Origin: Dyella sp. BiH032 | GTDB lineage: Bacteria; Pseudomonadota; Gammaproteobacteria; Xanthomonadales; Rhodanobacteraceae | Assembly (NCBI RefSeq): GCF_031954525.1 | Contig: NZ_CP134867.1 | Location: 3,968,001 to 4,032,000 of the forward strand | Direction of reading: 5' to 3' | Length of the DNA stretch: 64,000 bases | In this document: positions 61,448-64,000 of the stretch, piece after piece | How the letters are laid out: every line of letters begins with the position of its first letter | Numbering within the stretch: position 1 is the first letter of the stretch | Notes under the pieces: model-generated | The model's input: the letters and a program-made list of their open reading frames with translations, nothing else | Database searches by the model: none | Told to the model about the DNA's origin: nothing | Position numbers and translations under genes: made by a program

Positions 61448-61770
61448 GCCTGCGATGCCCCGCTCACGTCGACCACCATCCGTGCCAACTCGCCGGAGGC
61501 CTTGAGGTCCTCGACGATGTCGCAGCCGCCGATCAGTTCGCCCTGGATGAACAGCTGAGGGAAGGTCGGCCAGTTCGCGTAGTGCGGCAGCGCCGCGCGT
61601 ACCTCGGGGTCGGCCAGCACGTTCACCGCATGGACGTCCGCCCCCGCCTCTTTCAGCGCCTGCGCGGCGCGGCTGGAGAAGCCGCACATCGGGAACTGTG
61701 GCGTGCCCTTCATAAAGAGCACGATGGGGTGCCCGGCCAGCACGGCCTTGATTCGCTCGTTAACGTCCAT
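61444..61770 (-). CDS. grxD: Monothiol glutaredoxin GrxD
   Basis: 108-residue glutaredoxin with the single-Cys active site CGFS in PQFPMCGFSSRAAQAL (about residue 29), the TVP-like loop WPTFPQLFIQGELIGG and the GGCDIVEDL glutathione site. Monothiol CGFS glutaredoxins carry and hand over [2Fe-2S] clusters. The start at 61770 (MDVNERIKAVL) fits the family; ATGs at 61785 and 61788 are possible. It is divergent from sodB, an iron-dependent enzyme. Confidence 0.93.
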   Translation of the reverse strand: MDVNERIKAVLAGHPIVLFMKGTPQFPMCGFSSRAAQALKEAGADVHAVNVLADPEVRAALPHYANWPTFPQLFIQGELIGGCDIVEDLKASGELARMVVDVSGASQA

Positions 61771-61889
61771 AGCTCGGCAATTCATCATTACAATGCGATG
61801 AGATCGGTAGTGTATCAGTCGCGCACCGGCTCGCCGTCCCGCGGCGCCCGCCACGACTTTCCTCAGCCAAACGCCCAGGAGCCTCAACC

Positions 61890-62471
61890 ATGGCGATCGA
61901 ACTCCCCCCCCTGCCCTACGAAAAGAACGCGCTGGAACCGAACATTTCGGCCGAAACGCTGGAATTCCACTACGGCAAGCACCACCAGGCCTACGTGACC
62001 AATCTCAATAACCTGATCAAGGGCACGGAGTTCGAGAACGCAGAGCTGGTGGACATCATCAAGAAGTCGTCCGGCGGGGTGTTCAACAATGCCGCCCAGG
62101 TGTGGAACCACACCTTCTATTGGAACTCGATGCGCAAGCCGAACAAGGAGAATGCCCCCAGCGGCAAGCTCGCCGATGCCATCAACAAGGCGTTCGGCTC
62201 GTTCGACAAGTTCAAGGAAGAATTCAGTAAATCGGCTGTGGGCAACTTCGGCTCCGGCTGGACCTGGCTGGTGCAGCGCCCCGACGGATCGCTGGGCATC
62301 GTCAACACGTCTAATGCCGCCACGCCGATCACGGGGAGCGACAAGCCGCTCTTTACGGTCGACGTGTGGGAGCACGCCTACTACATTGATTACCGCAACG
62401 CTCGCCCGAAGTACGTCGAGTCGTTCTGGGAACTGGTGAACTGGGAATTTGCGGCCAAGAATCTGGCCTGA
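61890..62471 (+). CDS. sodB: Superoxide dismutase [Fe]
   Basis: 193 residues. Metal ligands are His in [13 protein letters not shown], His in [13 protein letters not shown], Asp and His in [23 protein letters not shown] and FGSGWTWLV are typical of the iron-type enzyme. Cytoplasmic, no signal peptide. AGGAG is 9 nt before the ATG. It has its own strong terminator and is divergent from grxD, sharing a 119-nt promoter region. Confidence 0.96.
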   Translation: MAIELPPLPYEKNALEPNISAETLEFHYGKHHQAYVTNLNNLIKGTEFENAELVDIIKKSSGGVFNNAAQVWNHTFYWNSMRKPNKENAPSGKLADAINKAFGSFDKFKEEFSKSAVGNFGSGWTWLVQRPDGSLGIVNTSNAATPITGSDKPLFTVDVWEHAYYIDYRNARPKYVESFWELVNWEFAAKNLA

Positions 62472-62490
62472 TCCCTTCACTGGGAAAGAA

Positions 62491-62521
62491 AAAGCGGAGC
62501 CGGCGACGGCTCCGCTTTTTT
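62491..62521. terminator. Bidirectional terminator between sodB and purK
   Basis: Stem GCGGAGCCG/CGGCTCCGC with a GCGA loop, flanked by A residues on the left and a run of T on the right, 20 nt after the sodB stop. Confidence 0.92.
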
Positions 62522-62538
62522 TGCGCAACCTGCCGGGC

Positions 62539-63693
62539 TCAGCCCAGCAATCGAACCGCCGGATCCGCCTGCTGATCGCGCGCAAGCGCCTGAGCGATGC
62601 CGCGCAGGCGTTCCGCCATCTGCGCAGCGTCCGGCGCGCAGACCGTGGCGTGCCCCACCTTGCGGCCGGGGCGCGGCTGCTTGCCGTAGTCGTGCCAATG
62701 CGCGTCGACCGTGCGGAGCACGGGGGCGGCGTCGGGCAGTTCGCCGATCCAGTTGAACATCGCCGAGAGGCCGCGCGCCGCGGTATCGCCCAGCGGCATG
62801 CCGAGCACGGCGCGCACATGATTCTCGAACTGGCTGGTGAACGCGCCCTCGATCGTCCAATGCCCCGAGTTGTGCACGCGCGGAGCCATCTCGTTGCCTA
62901 GCAGCTCTCCGTCCTTGACGAATAGCTCCAAGGCGAACACGCCCACGTACGACAACCGCTCCGCCAGCGTGCGGGCCAGCGCCGTCGCGCGCGCCTGCAG
63001 TTCGCCCACCTCCGGCGCCGGGGCCAGGCTCAAAGAGAGCACGCCGTCGGTGTGCCAGTTCTGGGTGAGCGGCCAGGTGCGGAAATCGCCGTCGCGGCCA
63101 CGCACGGCGACCACCGACAGCTCACGGTCGAACGGCACGAAGGCCTCGAGGATCAAGCCGTGCGCCGCGGCCTGCGCGCCCAGGGCCGCCCAGGCGGCAT
63201 CGGCGTCGACAAGACTGCGTATGCGGAACTGCCCCTTGCCGTCGTAGCCGAGGCGGCGCGTCTTCAGGATGGCCGGCGCGCCGATGGTGGCCAGGGCGCG
63301 GTCCAGATCGGAACGCGTATCGACGGCCATGAAGGCCGGCGTGTCGAGTCCGCATTCGCGGAACAGGGTCTTCTCGGCCAGCCGGTCCTGCGCCACCGCC
63401 AGGGCGCGCGGCGCCGGAAAGACAGCGGCGCGCTCGGCCAGCCAATGCGCGGTTTCGGCAGGCACGTTTTCGAAGTCGAAGGTGACTACGTCCACCTGCT
63501 GGGCGAAACCTTCGAGTGCGGCGTAGTCCGTCCAATCCGCCGCCAGCAGCGGCGCAACCTGCGCGGCACAGGCATCGGGCGCGCTATCCACGACCAGAGT
63601 CTTCACCCCGAGCGGTGCTGCCGCCAGCGCCAGCATGCGGGCCAGCTGGCCGCCACCGAGGATGCCCAGCACGGGTTGGCGTCGTGCGGTCAC
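62539..63693 (-). CDS. purK: N5-carboxyaminoimidazole ribonucleotide synthase
   Basis: ATP-grasp enzyme of purine synthesis, 384 residues, converting AIR, ATP and bicarbonate to N5-CAIR. Start [22 protein letters not shown]-grasp core [17 protein letters not shown], and [20 protein letters not shown] with the metal ligands. The start is GTG at 63693, overlapping the purE stop (GTGA), as expected for the coupled purEK pair. Confidence 0.95.
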   Translation of the reverse strand: MTARRQPVLGILGGGQLARMLALAAAPLGVKTLVVDSAPDACAAQVAPLLAADWTDYAALEGFAQQVDVVTFDFENVPAETAHWLAERAAVFPAPRALAVAQDRLAEKTLFRECGLDTPAFMAVDTRSDLDRALATIGAPAILKTRRLGYDGKGQFRIRSLVDADAAWAALGAQAAAHGLILEAFVPFDRELSVVAVRGRDGDFRTWPLTQNWHTDGVLSLSLAPAPEVGELQARATALARTLAERLSYVGVFALELFVKDGELLGNEMAPRVHNSGHWTIEGAFTSQFENHVRAVLGMPLGDTAARGLSAMFNWIGELPDAAPVLRTVDAHWHDYGKQPRPGRKVGHATVCAPDAAQMAERLRGIAQALARDQQADPAVRLLG

Positions 63694-64000
63694 TGTCGCG
63701 GGTCCGGGTGGTCGAGCACGGACTGCGTCTGGCGTGCGCGGTAGGCATCGAGCGCCGCGGCCAGCGCAGGATCGTGCAGGGCAAGCACGGCGGCCGCCAG
63801 CAGGCCCGCATTGACCGCGCCGGCACGACCGATCGCCAGGGTGCCGACCGGGATGCCTGCCGGCATCTGCGCGATCGAGAGCAGGGAATCCATGCCGTTC
63901 AATGCCTTGGACTGCACCGGCACGCCGAGCACCGGAAGCCGCGTCTTGGCCGCCAGCATGCCCGGCAGATGCGCCGCGCCGCCGGCGCCGGCGACGATGA
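63690..64000 (-). CDS. purE: N5-carboxyaminoimidazole ribonucleotide mutase (5' end missing)
   Basis: The frame is open to the right edge, so the N-terminus is outside the window; 102 residues are visible. Class I PurE sequences are present: [40 protein letters not shown] and [13 protein letters not shown]. It moves the carboxylate of N5-CAIR to C4, working directly after PurK. The stop overlaps the purK start. Confidence 0.95.
   Translation of the reverse strand, partial: IVAGAGGAAHLPGMLAAKTRLPVLGVPVQSKALNGMDSLLSIAQMPAGIPVGTLAIGRAGAVNAGLLAAAVLALHDPALAAALDAYRARQTQSVLDHPDPRQ

Overview
This 64 kb window is an ordinary stretch of a high-GC gammaproteobacterial chromosome. Gene content and order (secDF-yajC-tgt-queA; thrS-infC-rpmI-rplT-pheST-ihfA-merR-tRNA-Pro; tRNAs with encoded CCA; two large Oar-type TonB-dependent receptors; the amgK-murU recycling pair) point to the Xanthomonadales/Lysobacterales, most likely a Rhodanobacteraceae genus such as Dyella, Luteibacter, Frateuria or Rhodanobacter. 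The family placement is inferred from protein similarity read by eye, not from a search.

Layout. 1-4.2 kb (+): end of an ammonium transporter, the amgK-murU peptidoglycan-recycling pair and a membrane sterol-desaturase-family enzyme. 4.2-7.7 kb (-): a small exported protein and an Oar-like outer-membrane receptor. 8.2-14.0 kb (-): queA-tgt-yajC-secD-secF (queuosine tRNA modification plus the Sec accessory complex). 14.1-17.9 kb (-): two exported proteins of unknown function, one with a DUF3142-like domain. 17.9-21.0 kb (-): rtcB RNA ligase and a slipin preceded by two back-to-back tRNA-like genes (Ala-CGC and Met-CAU) without CCA, a probable RNA-repair locus. 21.3-21.5 kb: a candidate 37-residue gene with its own promoter and terminator. 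21.5-26.3 kb (-): ABC-2 exporter (ATPase, permease) followed by two DesK-type kinases and one DesR-type regulator in a tightly packed operon. 26.5-29.3 kb (+): class III aminotransferase, PsiF-type protein, upp. 29.3-31.0 kb: dispersed palindromic repeats, one split by an IS30-family insertion. 31.0-33.9 kb (+): a large secreted nuclease. 34-40 kb: proline iminopeptidase, divergent D-2-hydroxyglutarate-dehydrogenase-like gene and serA, quinone oxidoreductase, membrane protein, UBP zinc-finger protein. 40.1-48.2 kb (-): the thrS to tRNA-Pro translation cluster. 48.2-54.3 kb: nucleotide-sugar epimerase, HemJ/CopD-like protein, tRNA-Val, uvrB, an orphan pseudopilin, tRNA-Asn, ppnN. 54.4-60.6 kb (-): second Oar-like receptor, a two-domain acyltransferase resembling OlsF, marC. 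60.7-64 kb: YciK-like SDR, grxD, sodB, purK and the truncated purE.

How parts fit. The translation cluster appears to be controlled at its head by a Thr-codon leader peptide (M-T-T-T-K-R-Q-R) and terminator in front of thrS, and infC uses a rare ATC start. The 17.9-21.0 kb locus combines an RNA ligase, a membrane scaffold protein, tRNA mimics and a possible sigma-54 promoter; this is the most interesting system in the window. The kinase/ABC operon has a perfect 6-4-6 palindrome upstream that may be the operator of its own regulator. No CRISPR array, prophage, rRNA or replication origin was seen.
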